Assembly (NCBI RefSeq): GCF_947495845.1
Contig: NZ_CANMAO010000040.1
Location: 1 to 33,855 of the forward strand
Source: an uncultured Endozoicomonas sp.
GTDB taxonomy: Bacteria; Pseudomonadota; Gammaproteobacteria; Pseudomonadales; Endozoicomonadaceae
Length of the DNA stretch: 33,855 nucleotides
Direction: 5' to 3'
A program made the position numbers and the translations under genes. Under the pieces are notes generated by a model. It was not told the DNA's origin and searched no databases. It was given only the letters and a program-made list of their open reading frames with translations. Of this stretch, positions 25,406 through 33,102 are shown one piece after another; position 1 is the first letter of the stretch; every line of letters begins with the position of its first letter.

Positions 25406-26867
25406 GAATACTTCCGACGTCAGCCAGACTTCAACACCTAAAACGTCCTCCGCAGGGCTAGCCCTTGTTCCTATCATCTCCATGCTGCTGTTGCTGATGG
25501 TAGGCTACGGTGTGTATGGCCTGCCCATTGAAGCACTGCTATTAACCTCAGCCATCATAGCGGCAGGCGTAGCGTGGAAACAGGGCTACAGTTGGGATGA
25601 AATTCAGGAAGCCATCGTCGAAAGATTGGCAAAGACATTGCCAGCAGTCTTTATTCTGGTGCTGGTTGGCGGTCTGATCGGCAGCTGGATGATCGGCGGC
25701 ACCATCCCAATGCTGGTTTACTACGGCCTGAAAGTCATCAGTCCTGAATACCTTCTGCTGACTTCATTCCTGGTCACCTGTCTGGTATCTCTGTGTACTG
25801 GTACTTCCTGGGGTTCTGCCGGTACTGTTGGTGTTGCCCTCATGGGTGTTGCCGGCGGTATGGATGCCAATCTGGCAGCTGTTGCCGGAGCCGTTGTTTC
25901 CGGTGCCTACTTTGGCGACAAGATCTCTCCGCTGTCTGACAGTACTAACTTCGCCCCTGTGGTGGCTGGTACCGATCTGTATTCACACATTCAACATATG
26001 CTCTGGACGACACTGCCAGCCTTTCTGGTTGCGGCCACTGTCTTCTTTTTTGCGGGCACCAGTGGCGTTTCTAATGAGACACCAGAAAAGGTAATCCACA
26101 TCCTGGCCAATCTGGATCAGCTATTCACTCTGAACATCTTCCTGCTGCTGCCACCGGTGATCATTCTGTTTGGTGCGATTCGTAAGCTGCCAACCATTCC
26201 TCTGATGCTGGCTGCTATTGCCGTGGGTATTTTCAATGCGGTTGTTGTGCAAGGCTTCAGCCTGATCACCGCCTTGAATTCTATGCTGGGAGGCTTCAAT
26301 AGCAGCATGTTTGCCGATGCCGGCCTTGGTCAGGTGGACGTTATCAAAGATGTTATGACACTGGTGAATCGTGGCGGTATGTCCTCCATGTTGAGCATGG
26401 TACTGCTGGTATTCTGTGCTTTCTCCTTTGCGGGTACTCTGGCACTGACCGGTGGCTTGAAAGTGATGGTTAATGTGTTGGCTAAAGGCATTAAAGGCAC
26501 CGCCAGCCTGATTGGTGCCACTATCGTCACTACGTTCACTGTCGTCTGCACCACATCTGATGGCAAGCTGGCGCTGCTGATTCCTTCTGAATTGCTGCGC
26601 GATACTTACAAGCGCATGGGACTGGCGGCCACCAACCTGTCTCGCACCATTGAAGATGCCGGTACGGTTATCGAGCCTCTTGTGCCATGGACCAATGCTG
26701 GTGTATTTATGGCGGCAACTCTGGGTGTTTCCACGCTTGATTACCTGCCATGGGCCATTCAAAACTACGCCGGCGTGATCTTTGCCATGATTCTTGCCTC
26801 TGCCAATATCGGCATCGCCAAGCTGAAAGACGACAACGCACCACAGGCAACACCTGCTACGGCTTAA
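25404..26867 (+). CDS. nhaC: Na+/H+ antiporter NhaC
   Basis: Inner-membrane sodium/proton antiporter family protein (487 residues, about 11-12 helices). NhaC-type segments include TGTSWGSAGTVGVALMGVA, GAYFGDKISPLSDSTNFAPVVAG with its acidic and polar residues, and IEDAGTVIEPLVPWTNAG near the C-terminus. The N-terminal 20 residues are Ser/Thr-rich and cytoplasmic. Some NhaC paralogues carry organic solutes (malate/lactate exchange in MleN), so the substrate may be other than sodium alone. It has its own start-overlapping LacI-type operator and precedes the C-S lyase gene by about 70 bases, with a hairpin between them. Confidence 0.92.
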   Translation: MNTSDVSQTSTPKTSSAGLALVPIISMLLLLMVGYGVYGLPIEALLLTSAIIAAGVAWKQGYSWDEIQEAIVERLAKTLPAVFILVLVGGLIGSWMIGGTIPMLVYYGLKVISPEYLLLTSFLVTCLVSLCTGTSWGSAGTVGVALMGVAGGMDANLAAVAGAVVSGAYFGDKISPLSDSTNFAPVVAGTDLYSHIQHMLWTTLPAFLVAATVFFFAGTSGVSNETPEKVIHILANLDQLFTLNIFLLLPPVIILFGAIRKLPTIPLMLAAIAVGIFNAVVVQGFSLITALNSMLGGFNSSMFADAGLGQVDVIKDVMTLVNRGGMSSMLSMVLLVFCAFSFAGTLALTGGLKVMVNVLAKGIKGTASLIGATIVTTFTVVCTTSDGKLALLIPSELLRDTYKRMGLAATNLSRTIEDAGTVIEPLVPWTNAGVFMAATLGVSTLDYLPWAIQNYAGVIFAMILASANIGIAKLKDDNAPQATPATA

Positions 26868-26894
26868 TCAATTCCGCTGAACATGAAGTATAAG

Positions 26895-26920
26895 AAAAGC
26901 CCTTTTTTTAAAGGGTTTTT
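26895..26920 (+). terminator. Terminator or attenuator after nhaC
   Basis: AAAAGCCCTTT pairs with AAAGGGTTTTT (one G-T pair) around TTTT, 28 bases after the nhaC stop. The downstream arm supplies the T-run. It lies only 15 bases before the next start codon, so it may let part of the transcripts continue into the lyase gene. Confidence 0.75.
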
Positions 26921-26935
26921 CTATTGAGGTTTATT

Positions 26936-28108
26936 ATGCACCCCGATCTGGATGCTGTTATCAACCGCTACGGCACGGACTGCCTGAAGTGGGATTATAT
27001 GGAAAAGTGGCTTGGCGTTCCTGAAGGTGAAGCGCTCCCAAGCTGGGTTTCGGACTGGGACTTTAAAGCGCCGGATTTTATCCTCAAACCGCTGCAGGAA
27101 CGTCTGGATCACGGTATTTTTGGTTACTCCGAGCGCAGTGAAGAGTACTTCAATTCGTTGATTGATTGGTGGCGTGAACGCCATCAGGTAACCCTGCAAA
27201 AGGACTGGTTTCATACGACACCGGGCAGCCTTCCAGCTATCGCCATGCTGATCGAGTGCTGGAGTCAGCAACATGATCAGGTACTGGTCATGAGTCCCGT
27301 TTACCACGCTTTTTTCCGCACCATCACCAATACGCAACGCACCCTCGTTACTTCTTCGCTGGTTAACGACAATGGTTACTACACCATTGACTTTGATGAT
27401 CTCGAATTGAAATTCAAAGCCGGTGTTAAGGTGATGATTTTCTGCAACCCACACAATCCGGTAGGTCGGGTTTGGACTGAGCAGGAAATTACGAAGGTTT
27501 GCGAACTCTGTCACCAGTATGGTGTTTACCTTATTTCTGATGAAATCTGGGCAGATATCGATTTTTCGGAGCACCGATTCTTCAGTTGTCTACGAGTTGA
27601 CGAGTCACTGCAGCAAAAAATGGCGGTTTGTATCGCTGGCACTAAAACATTTGGTTTGCCATCTCTGCGATTGACTAACACCATGATTCCCAACGAGGTA
27701 GAGTCCATCCCGTTCAAAAATAAACTGCAGGCTTATGGAATTGATGTTTATAGCGCTTTCAGCCTGGTTGCGAATCAGGCTGCTTATCGAAATGGCGCCG
27801 AGTGGGTTGATCAGACCATCATATATCTAAACGAAAACAGCCGTATTCTTGATGAATTTATAAAAGCTGAACTGCCAAACATCATCTACCGACGTCAGGA
27901 ATCCACTTATCTTTCCTGGCTGGACTGCAGAAGCCTTGGCTTAAGTGATGAAGCATTGGAGAAACAAGTACATTCCGCTGGCGTTATTCCGAGCATGGGA
28001 TATGCATTTGGTGAAGATGGGAGTGGCTTTATCCGCTTAAATCTGGGCTGCCCCGCAAGTGTCCTCAATGAAAAGCTCCTACGCCTAAAAAAAGCCTTGA
28101 TTAACTGA
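26936..28108 (+). CDS. patB: PatB/MalY-type PLP-dependent C-S lyase
   Basis: Fold-type I PLP enzyme (390 residues) of the MalY/PatB subfamily, which cleaves cystathionine or other cysteine-S-conjugates to thiol, ammonia and pyruvate. Visible family marks are the N-terminal SWVSDWDFKAPD, NPHNPVGRVW (N174 region binding PLP), ISDEIWADI (D202) and the Schiff-base lysine in AGTKTFGLPSLRL (K237). The start at ATG 26936 is chosen because TGAGG lies 6 bases upstream; an in-frame TTG at 26924 adds four residues. Its place behind nhaC under a LacI-type operator suggests a catabolic or thiol-releasing role tied to an imported compound (inference). Confidence 0.88.
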   Translation: MHPDLDAVINRYGTDCLKWDYMEKWLGVPEGEALPSWVSDWDFKAPDFILKPLQERLDHGIFGYSERSEEYFNSLIDWWRERHQVTLQKDWFHTTPGSLPAIAMLIECWSQQHDQVLVMSPVYHAFFRTITNTQRTLVTSSLVNDNGYYTIDFDDLELKFKAGVKVMIFCNPHNPVGRVWTEQEITKVCELCHQYGVYLISDEIWADIDFSEHRFFSCLRVDESLQQKMAVCIAGTKTFGLPSLRLTNTMIPNEVESIPFKNKLQAYGIDVYSAFSLVANQAAYRNGAEWVDQTIIYLNENSRILDEFIKAELPNIIYRRQESTYLSWLDCRSLGLSDEALEKQVHSAGVIPSMGYAFGEDGSGFIRLNLGCPASVLNEKLLRLKKALIN

Positions 28109-28125
28109 AAAATCTCTTCGGCCAA

Positions 28126-28154
28126 TTCTGGTGCTGAACTTTTCAGCACCAGAA
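28126..28154 (+). terminator. Hairpin terminator after patB
   Basis: TTCTGGTGCTGAA and TTCAGCACCAGAA form a perfect 13-base stem around the loop CTT, 17 bases after the patB stop. No strong T-run follows, so efficiency is uncertain. The rest of the gap to 28332 has a short inverted repeat (28300-28305 with 28314-28319) just before the next gene. Confidence 0.65.
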
Positions 28155-28332
28155 ATCTTCACCTTTCCTGATCCTACAACTTTAGTCCGATCAAAACGAC
28201 CCAACGACCTTTGTCCAACGGCGAAACTGTCAAGAAGCCTGTAAGATTTAATACTTATAAGATCAAAATGGATTTTAAAACAATTCGCCAGTATCAGTAG
28301 CTTCACCCGTTACTGAAGCAGGGAGGCAGGAT

Positions 28333-29064
28333 ATGTGTACTATTACAAATAACCCAAGCCAAGGAATGGGCTCTGTTATAACACAAGCTTACCAAAGAAA
28401 CGCCGCACCAAAAATGATGGCTAATTCCGCCAAAGCCAGCTCTGGCTACTATAGCGTTGCTGTAAACACCCATATAAGCAAGATGCTTCCGGAAAAAGCG
28501 TCTAAATGGGAACTATCACGAACAACACATAAAGATGGCGTATTAAAACAACTCTCTGCTCTTTCAGACAGGGTTGCCTCCAAGTGGGAAAGATCTCGCG
28601 ATAAACATCAAACTGAAATCTTAACTCGATTGAATAAGCTTTCTGATCAAGCCGCCACCAAATGGGAGCTTTCTCAAGATAAGCATCAGGGTGATGTACT
28701 TAAGCAGCTATCTGAGCTTTCTGATAAAGCAGCCACCAAATGGGAATTATCACGCAATAAACATCAAAATGAAGTGCTGAAGCGTCTTAATTACCTTTCT
28801 AATAAGTCTGCCACAAAGTGGAAAAAATCCAGAGATGCACACCAAGTGGAAGTTCTGGCTAGACTCAATGCACTGCCACTGGAGCAAAGCTCTTCAAAGA
28901 ACCACTCCTGTCAGCATAAAAAAGCTCAAGATATTCAAAAACCTGTTGTCACGCCTACTCAGAAGCGAGCCAAAAGGACGCCCATTTCGCGATGGAATGA
29001 TGCTGATCTTCAAAGAATTAAACAGCACTCTGTACGCATGTATCGACTCATCCGTCACCCCTGA
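28333..29064 (+). CDS. Repeat protein with five 26-residue KW-H repeats
   Basis: A 243-residue protein that I do not recognise. After an N-terminal segment of 55 residues come five consecutive repeats of exactly 26 residues (56-185), with pattern (A/S)(S/T)KW..S...H...(V/I)L..L..L(S/P). The Trp falls at 59, 85, 111, 137 and 163. The pattern predicts helical hairpins or a superhelical solenoid. The tail (186-243) is basic, rich in Lys and Arg. No signal peptide or membrane helix is seen. GGGAGG lies about 8 bases before the ATG, so it is very likely expressed. It is a single-gene unit between patB and the convergent metY. The repeats and basic tail would suit binding to protein or nucleic acid, but that is only inference. 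Confidence 0.85.
   Translation: MCTITNNPSQGMGSVITQAYQRNAAPKMMANSAKASSGYYSVAVNTHISKMLPEKASKWELSRTTHKDGVLKQLSALSDRVASKWERSRDKHQTEILTRLNKLSDQAATKWELSQDKHQGDVLKQLSELSDKAATKWELSRNKHQNEVLKRLNYLSNKSATKWKKSRDAHQVEVLARLNALPLEQSSSKNHSCQHKKAQDIQKPVVTPTQKRAKRTPISRWNDADLQRIKQHSVRMYRLIRHP
28498..28887 (+). repeat. Five tandem 78-base coding repeats
   Basis: Five in-frame units of 78 bases, each encoding 26 residues. Units share the stretch encoding KWE-S-R--H, but synonymous and non-synonymous differences show the array is old and not freshly amplified. Confidence 0.88.
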
Positions 29065-29075
29065 ACAAAAGAATA

Positions 29076-29094
29076 GCCAGGTACGTGACCTGGC
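29076..29094 (-). terminator. Hairpin terminator after metY
   Basis: GCCAGGT and ACCTGGC form a 7-base GC-rich stem with loop ACGTG. On the minus strand the stem is followed by the T-rich TATTCTTTTG. It lies just after the metY stop and may also end the convergent repeat-protein transcript. Confidence 0.6.
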
Positions 29095-29103
29095 CACCCT
29101 GAA

Positions 29104-30381
29104 CTAACCTTGACTGGCTTCCAGAGCTTGCTGAATATCGCCAATAATATCGTCGATATGCTCAATACCAATGGATAGACGAACCATGTCTTCTGATACA
29201 CCCGCCGATTCCAGCTCCTGAGGGTTCAACTGTCGGTGAGTCGTTGATGCAGGGTGGCAGGCTAAAGACTTCGCATCGCCAATATTCACCAAGCGCAGAA
29301 TCATCTGCAACGCATCGATAAAACGTCCACCAGCTTCTTTACCACCTTTGATGCCAAAGCTGATAATGCCGGATGCCTTACCACCGGTGATCTTTTCTGC
29401 CGTTTCACGGAATGGACTTTCATCCATGGCCGCATAATTAACCCAATTCACCTGTGGATGGTTTTTCAGGTAAGCCGCTACTTTTTCAGTGTTTTCGCAG
29501 TGTCTTTCCATTCTCAAAGACAGCGTTTCCAAGCCTTGCATAAGCTGGAAAGCACTTTGTGCTGCCAGAGCGCCACCGGTATTTCTTAAAGGGACAACCC
29601 GGGCACGACCAATAAATGCAGCGGCACCCAGTGCTTCGGTATAGACGACACCGTGATAAGAAGGATCCGGTTCATTCAGAATAGGGAAGCGTTTCTTATT
29701 AGCCGCCCAATCAAATTTACCACTATCGATAATTGCGCCACCCAGTGTTGTACCATGACCACCAATGTATTTAGTCAGAGAGTGCACAACAATATCTGCG
29801 CCGTGCTCAATTGGACGACACAGTATTGGTGTTGCCACAGTGTTATCCACAATCAGTGGCACACCGTGCCTATGCGCAATGTCTGCCAGCTGCTGAATAT
29901 CAACAATATTGCCCAGCGGGTTGCCGATAGATTCACAGAACAACGCCCGGGTATTCTCATCAATCAATGCTTCCAGAGCCGTGTAATCATCGTGGGAAGC
30001 AAAACGAACATCAATGCCCTGTCGTGGAAAGGTATGGGCAAACAAGTTATAGGTGCCGCCATACAATTGACTGGTTGAGACAATATTGCTGCCAGCGTCG
30101 GCGATGGTTTGAATCGCGTAGGTTATGGCGATCATGCCGGAAGCGACGGTCAGTGCCGCAATGCCACCTTCTAACGCAGCCAGCCTGGATTCAAGCACCG
30201 CATTAGTAGGGTTCATAATACGGGAGTAAATGTTGCCCGGTACTTTCAGATCGAACAGATCAGCACCGTGCTGAGTATCATCAAACGTATAAGAGACCGT
30301 TTGGTAAATTGGCGTTGTTGCAGCGTTGGTGGAAGAATCACCTTCATAACCTGCGTGCAGGGCGATGGTTTCCGGCTTCAT
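29104..30381 (-). CDS. metY: O-acetylhomoserine sulfhydrylase / aminocarboxypropyltransferase
   Basis: PLP-dependent Cys/Met metabolism enzyme (425 residues, the usual size) that makes homocysteine from O-acetylhomoserine and sulfide in direct-sulfhydrylation methionine synthesis. Features are TTPIYQTVSYTFDD at the N-terminus, YSRIMNPTN, SQLYGGTYNLF, the cofactor-binding VDNTVATP, and the Schiff-base Lys204 in HSLTKYIGGHG. The C-terminal THRQLNPQELESAGVSEDMVRLSIGIEHIDDI is typical of MetY rather than of MetB. AAGGTG lies about 7 bases before the ATG. The leader (30382-30527) holds an inverted repeat but no riboswitch that I can recognise. Confidence 0.95.
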   Translation of the reverse strand: MKPETIALHAGYEGDSSTNAATTPIYQTVSYTFDDTQHGADLFDLKVPGNIYSRIMNPTNAVLESRLAALEGGIAALTVASGMIAITYAIQTIADAGSNIVSTSQLYGGTYNLFAHTFPRQGIDVRFASHDDYTALEALIDENTRALFCESIGNPLGNIVDIQQLADIAHRHGVPLIVDNTVATPILCRPIEHGADIVVHSLTKYIGGHGTTLGGAIIDSGKFDWAANKKRFPILNEPDPSYHGVVYTEALGAAAFIGRARVVPLRNTGGALAAQSAFQLMQGLETLSLRMERHCENTEKVAAYLKNHPQVNWVNYAAMDESPFRETAEKITGGKASGIISFGIKGGKEAGGRFIDALQMILRLVNIGDAKSLACHPASTTHRQLNPQELESAGVSEDMVRLSIGIEHIDDIIGDIQQALEASQG

Positions 30382-30431
30382 TAATTAGCACCTTGGTATT
30401 ATTCTTGTGGTGTTCATCATACACCTTGCCA

Positions 30432-30459
30432 ACGACCTCGTGCAGTGTTTGCAGGTCGT
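30432..30459. promoter_or_regulatory. Inverted repeat in metY leader region
   Basis: ACGACCT (30432-30438) and AGGTCGT (30453-30459) are perfect 7-base arms around a 14-base loop, about 50 bases upstream of metY. A further AGGTC followed by five Ts lies nearby on the plus strand (near 30466-30475). It could be an operator or a small attenuator; the function is not evident. Confidence 0.3.
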
Positions 30460-30539
30460 AATATCAGGTCTTTTTCTCATAATTTCAGCACTATTCGATA
30501 TATTCTAATGGCTGCTAATGTTTTCCAGTGAATCACTCT

Positions 30540-30803
30540 ATGAAACCTTCTACGCCCGAGGCCATGGCAATATTGATTGCGGATATTCGCACTGCCATTC
30601 CTTTTGGCCTCTCTGAAGCGGAGCTGTGTTCAGGAAACTGCAAAGGTTGCTCTAAAAAGTTGCTGGAATTTCTGGATCAGGAGTTGCTCGATTGGAGCCA
30701 TCGACTCGGTCATGGCGAAAAACCCAATCTCGGGGATATTGGTCGGCTGGAAAAAACTGCCCGAAAAATTTACTCAGCGCTCAAGAAGAATCAGTTAGTC
30801 TGA
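30540..30803 (+). CDS. Small conserved-type hypothetical protein with Cys motif
   Basis: An 87-residue protein, or 91 if translation starts at GTG 30528; neither start has a strong ribosome binding site. It has a C-x3-C-x2-C cluster (CSGNCKGC) just before a helix (KKLLEFLDQELLDW). A charged C-terminal half follows, ending in a helix (IGRLEKTARKIYSALKKN). The motif could bind zinc or take part in thiol chemistry. It is followed closely by an anchored glutaredoxin gene and then radD on the same strand, which suggests a shared transcript. The function is unknown. Confidence 0.75.
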   Translation: MKPSTPEAMAILIADIRTAIPFGLSEAELCSGNCKGCSKKLLEFLDQELLDWSHRLGHGEKPNLGDIGRLEKTARKIYSALKKNQLV

Positions 30804-30844
30804 TACACTGAAGCTTCGATCCACATTCACTAAATGACCAAAAC

Positions 30845-31213
30845 ATGCTTTTAAAAATAATTCGTAACGTGTTGGGATACAGTATTGCAGCCATGGATGT
30901 GGTGACTCGGCCCCGAGGCCTCAAACGCGCTCCACAGGCGCAGGCAGAAGTGGACGCTCAGACTGCCAATATGAGTTTGTACCAATTCACAGCCTGCCCG
31001 TTTTGCATCAAAGTGCGTCGTGGTATGCATAAACTGGGGCTGAATATTCAGACCCAGGATGCCATGAATGACCCAAAAGCCCGCCAGGAATTGCAGGAGA
31101 ACGGTGGTAAAGTCAAAGTTCCTTGTCTCCGTATTCAAGAAGCTGGAAAGCCGGATGTGTGGATGTACGAATCCGGCGATATTCTGAATTTCCTGCAGCA
31201 GAAATTTGGCTAA
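30845..31213 (+). CDS. Membrane-anchored glutaredoxin-like protein
   Basis: A 122-residue protein with an N-terminal hydrophobic segment (about 1-20, probably a membrane anchor or uncleaved signal), a linker to about residue 42, and a glutaredoxin/thioredoxin fold. The redox site is CPFC (C51, C54), followed by the cis-Pro region KVKVPCL and the C-terminal ESGDILNFL, which resembles the glutathione-binding part of glutaredoxins and GST N-domains. It probably reduces disulfides or mixed glutathione disulfides at the membrane. It lies 41 bases after the small Cys-motif gene and 25 bases before radD. Confidence 0.85.
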   Translation: MLLKIIRNVLGYSIAAMDVVTRPRGLKRAPQAQAEVDAQTANMSLYQFTACPFCIKVRRGMHKLGLNIQTQDAMNDPKARQELQENGGKVKVPCLRIQEAGKPDVWMYESGDILNFLQQKFG

Positions 31214-31238
31214 CCACTTTTTAGATTTCGACTTCTGA

Positions 31239-33020
31239 ATGGCTTATCAGCTTCGCCCCTACCAAACCGATGCCGTACACAGTGTGATACGGCACTTTCG
31301 CCAATCCAACGATCCTGCATTATTGGTTTTACCCACCGGCGCCGGAAAGAGCCTGGTTATTTCAGAGCTCGCACGCATCGCTCGTGGGCGAGTACTGGTT
31401 CTGGCTCATGTGAAAGAATTGGTGGAACAAAACCACGATAAGTATGAAAGCTATGGTCTGAAAGCGTCTATTTTCAGCGCCGGGCTTGGGCAAAAAGAAG
31501 CCATTGAACAGGTCGTTTTTGGCAGTGTGCAAAGCGTGGTTCGTAACCTGAGCCAATTCCACCATGAGCCCGAGCAAAAAGCATTCACCTTACTGGTGAT
31601 TGACGAATGCCATCGGGTTTCCATGGAGAAAAACTCCAGCTATCAGAAAGTGGTGGAACACTTTAAGCGGTTAAACCCTAACCTGAAAGTGCTTGGTTTA
31701 ACTGCAACGCCTTATCGTCTTGGTATGGGCTGGCTCTATCAATATAAGAATGGATTGAACAATAAAGGCATTGTTAGAACCGAAGAGCCTCGTTTCTTTA
31801 AACACTGCCTTTTTGAACTACCACTCTCTTATATGATCGATAACGGCTACCTAACGAAACCCAATGTGGTGGATGCACCCATTGTTTTTTACGACTTCAG
31901 CCTTTTATCCACAGACAGCTTTGGTCGTTATCCGGAACAAGAATTGAACCAGTTGCTAAAAGGCAACACCCGAGCAACCAAGCAAATCATTGACCAAGTG
32001 ACAAGCGAAGCCACTGATCGCAAGGGCGTGATGGTTTTTGCCTCCACCGTTGATCATGCCAGGGAAATTATTAGCTACCTTCCAGAGAATGAAAGTGCGC
32101 TGATTATTGGCGATACACCAGCAAAAGAGCGGGACCGTTTGATCAATGATTTCAAAGATCAGCAACTGAAGTTTCTGGTTAACGTATCTGTCTTAACCAC
32201 CGGCTTTGATGCGCCTCATGTAGATTTAATTGCAATCCTTCGTCCGACAGAATCAGTCAGCCTTTATCAGCAAATTGCGGGTCGTGGGCTGAGGCTTGCT
32301 GAAGGAAAAGAAGAATGTTTGATCATTGATTATGCCGGTAACCGCTTCAGCCTGTTCAGCCCGGAAGTTGGTGAACCAAAGCCTGATTCAAAAGCAGTAC
32401 CGGTCACCGTCCCTTGCCCTGCCTGCGGGAACGAGAACAGTTTCTGGGGAATTGTTGATGGCGATGGGGATCTGGTTGAACATTATGGACGACGATGCCA
32501 GGGTTTTGAGGAGTTTGAAGGCGAAAAAGAACAATGCAGTTTTCGTTATCGCTTCAAAGAGTGTGACAAATGTGGTGCTGAAAACGACATTGCCGCCAGA
32601 AAGTGTCATGAGTGTCAGAACGGCCTTGTAGACCCCGATAAAAAACTGCGGGATGCCCTGAACTTAAAAAACTGCATGGTTATCCGTTGCTCCGGCATGG
32701 AGATGAATTGCAGTAAAGATAGTAAGGGAAATACACGCCTGAAAGTCACTTATCATGATGAAGACGGAGCAGAGGTAAGTGAATTTTTCCGCCTGGACAC
32801 TCCCGCACAGCAAGGCGCTTTCTATCACCATTTTGGTAAACACTCGCTAATCAATCGTGGTGAGCCCTTCAAAGCATCAACTGTGGATAATGTTATCCAC
32901 AATCGCAAAAAGTTCCGTAAACCGGATTTTGTGATTGCCCACAAGGAAAAGCACTACTGGAAAATCATTGATAAGATTTTTGATTATCAGGGGAGTTTCA
33001 GAAAAGCTGACACGCTCTAG
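31239..33020 (+). CDS. radD: DNA repair ATPase/helicase-like protein RadD
   Basis: Superfamily 2 helicase-fold protein close to E. coli RadD (YejH, 586 residues) over its whole 593 residues. RadD assists recombinational repair and interacts with SSB. Motif I is LPTGAGKS, motif II is VIDECHR (DECH box), motif III is GLTATP, motif V is TTGFDAPHVD, and motif VI is QQIAGRGLR. The C-terminal part carries RadD-type Cys clusters (CPACGNEN, then CDKCGAENDIAARKCHEC) that likely bind zinc. It is the last gene of a short plus-strand group with the glutaredoxin and the small Cys-motif protein. Confidence 0.95.
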   Translation: MAYQLRPYQTDAVHSVIRHFRQSNDPALLVLPTGAGKSLVISELARIARGRVLVLAHVKELVEQNHDKYESYGLKASIFSAGLGQKEAIEQVVFGSVQSVVRNLSQFHHEPEQKAFTLLVIDECHRVSMEKNSSYQKVVEHFKRLNPNLKVLGLTATPYRLGMGWLYQYKNGLNNKGIVRTEEPRFFKHCLFELPLSYMIDNGYLTKPNVVDAPIVFYDFSLLSTDSFGRYPEQELNQLLKGNTRATKQIIDQVTSEATDRKGVMVFASTVDHAREIISYLPENESALIIGDTPAKERDRLINDFKDQQLKFLVNVSVLTTGFDAPHVDLIAILRPTESVSLYQQIAGRGLRLAEGKEECLIIDYAGNRFSLFSPEVGEPKPDSKAVPVTVPCPACGNENSFWGIVDGDGDLVEHYGRRCQGFEEFEGEKEQCSFRYRFKECDKCGAENDIAARKCHECQNGLVDPDKKLRDALNLKNCMVIRCSGMEMNCSKDSKGNTRLKVTYHDEDGAEVSEFFRLDTPAQQGAFYHHFGKHSLINRGEPFKASTVDNVIHNRKKFRKPDFVIAHKEKHYWKIIDKIFDYQGSFRKADTL

Positions 33021-33049
33021 CACGAGTGAATCGAGTTGGTATGACGTCA

Positions 33050-33087
33050 CTGCCCATATAATCATTATCTTAATCCTATATGGGCAG
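33050..33087. terminator. Hairpin between convergent radD and collagen-like gene
   Basis: CTGCCCATATA and TATATGGGCAG are perfect 11-base arms separated by 16 bases. The repeat sits between the two convergent stop codons. No clear T-run follows, so it is a likely but unproven bidirectional terminator. Confidence 0.55.
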
Positions 33088-33102
33088 AAACAGACCAACT
33101 AC

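Noticed and set aside
26121-26762. 213-codon minus-strand ORF inside nhaC
   Set aside because: Its Gln/His/Asn-rich product is typical of an antisense shadow of a membrane protein gene.
26921-27574. 217-codon minus-strand ORF inside patB
   Set aside because: It lies wholly against a well supported PLP enzyme gene and has no recognisable family features.
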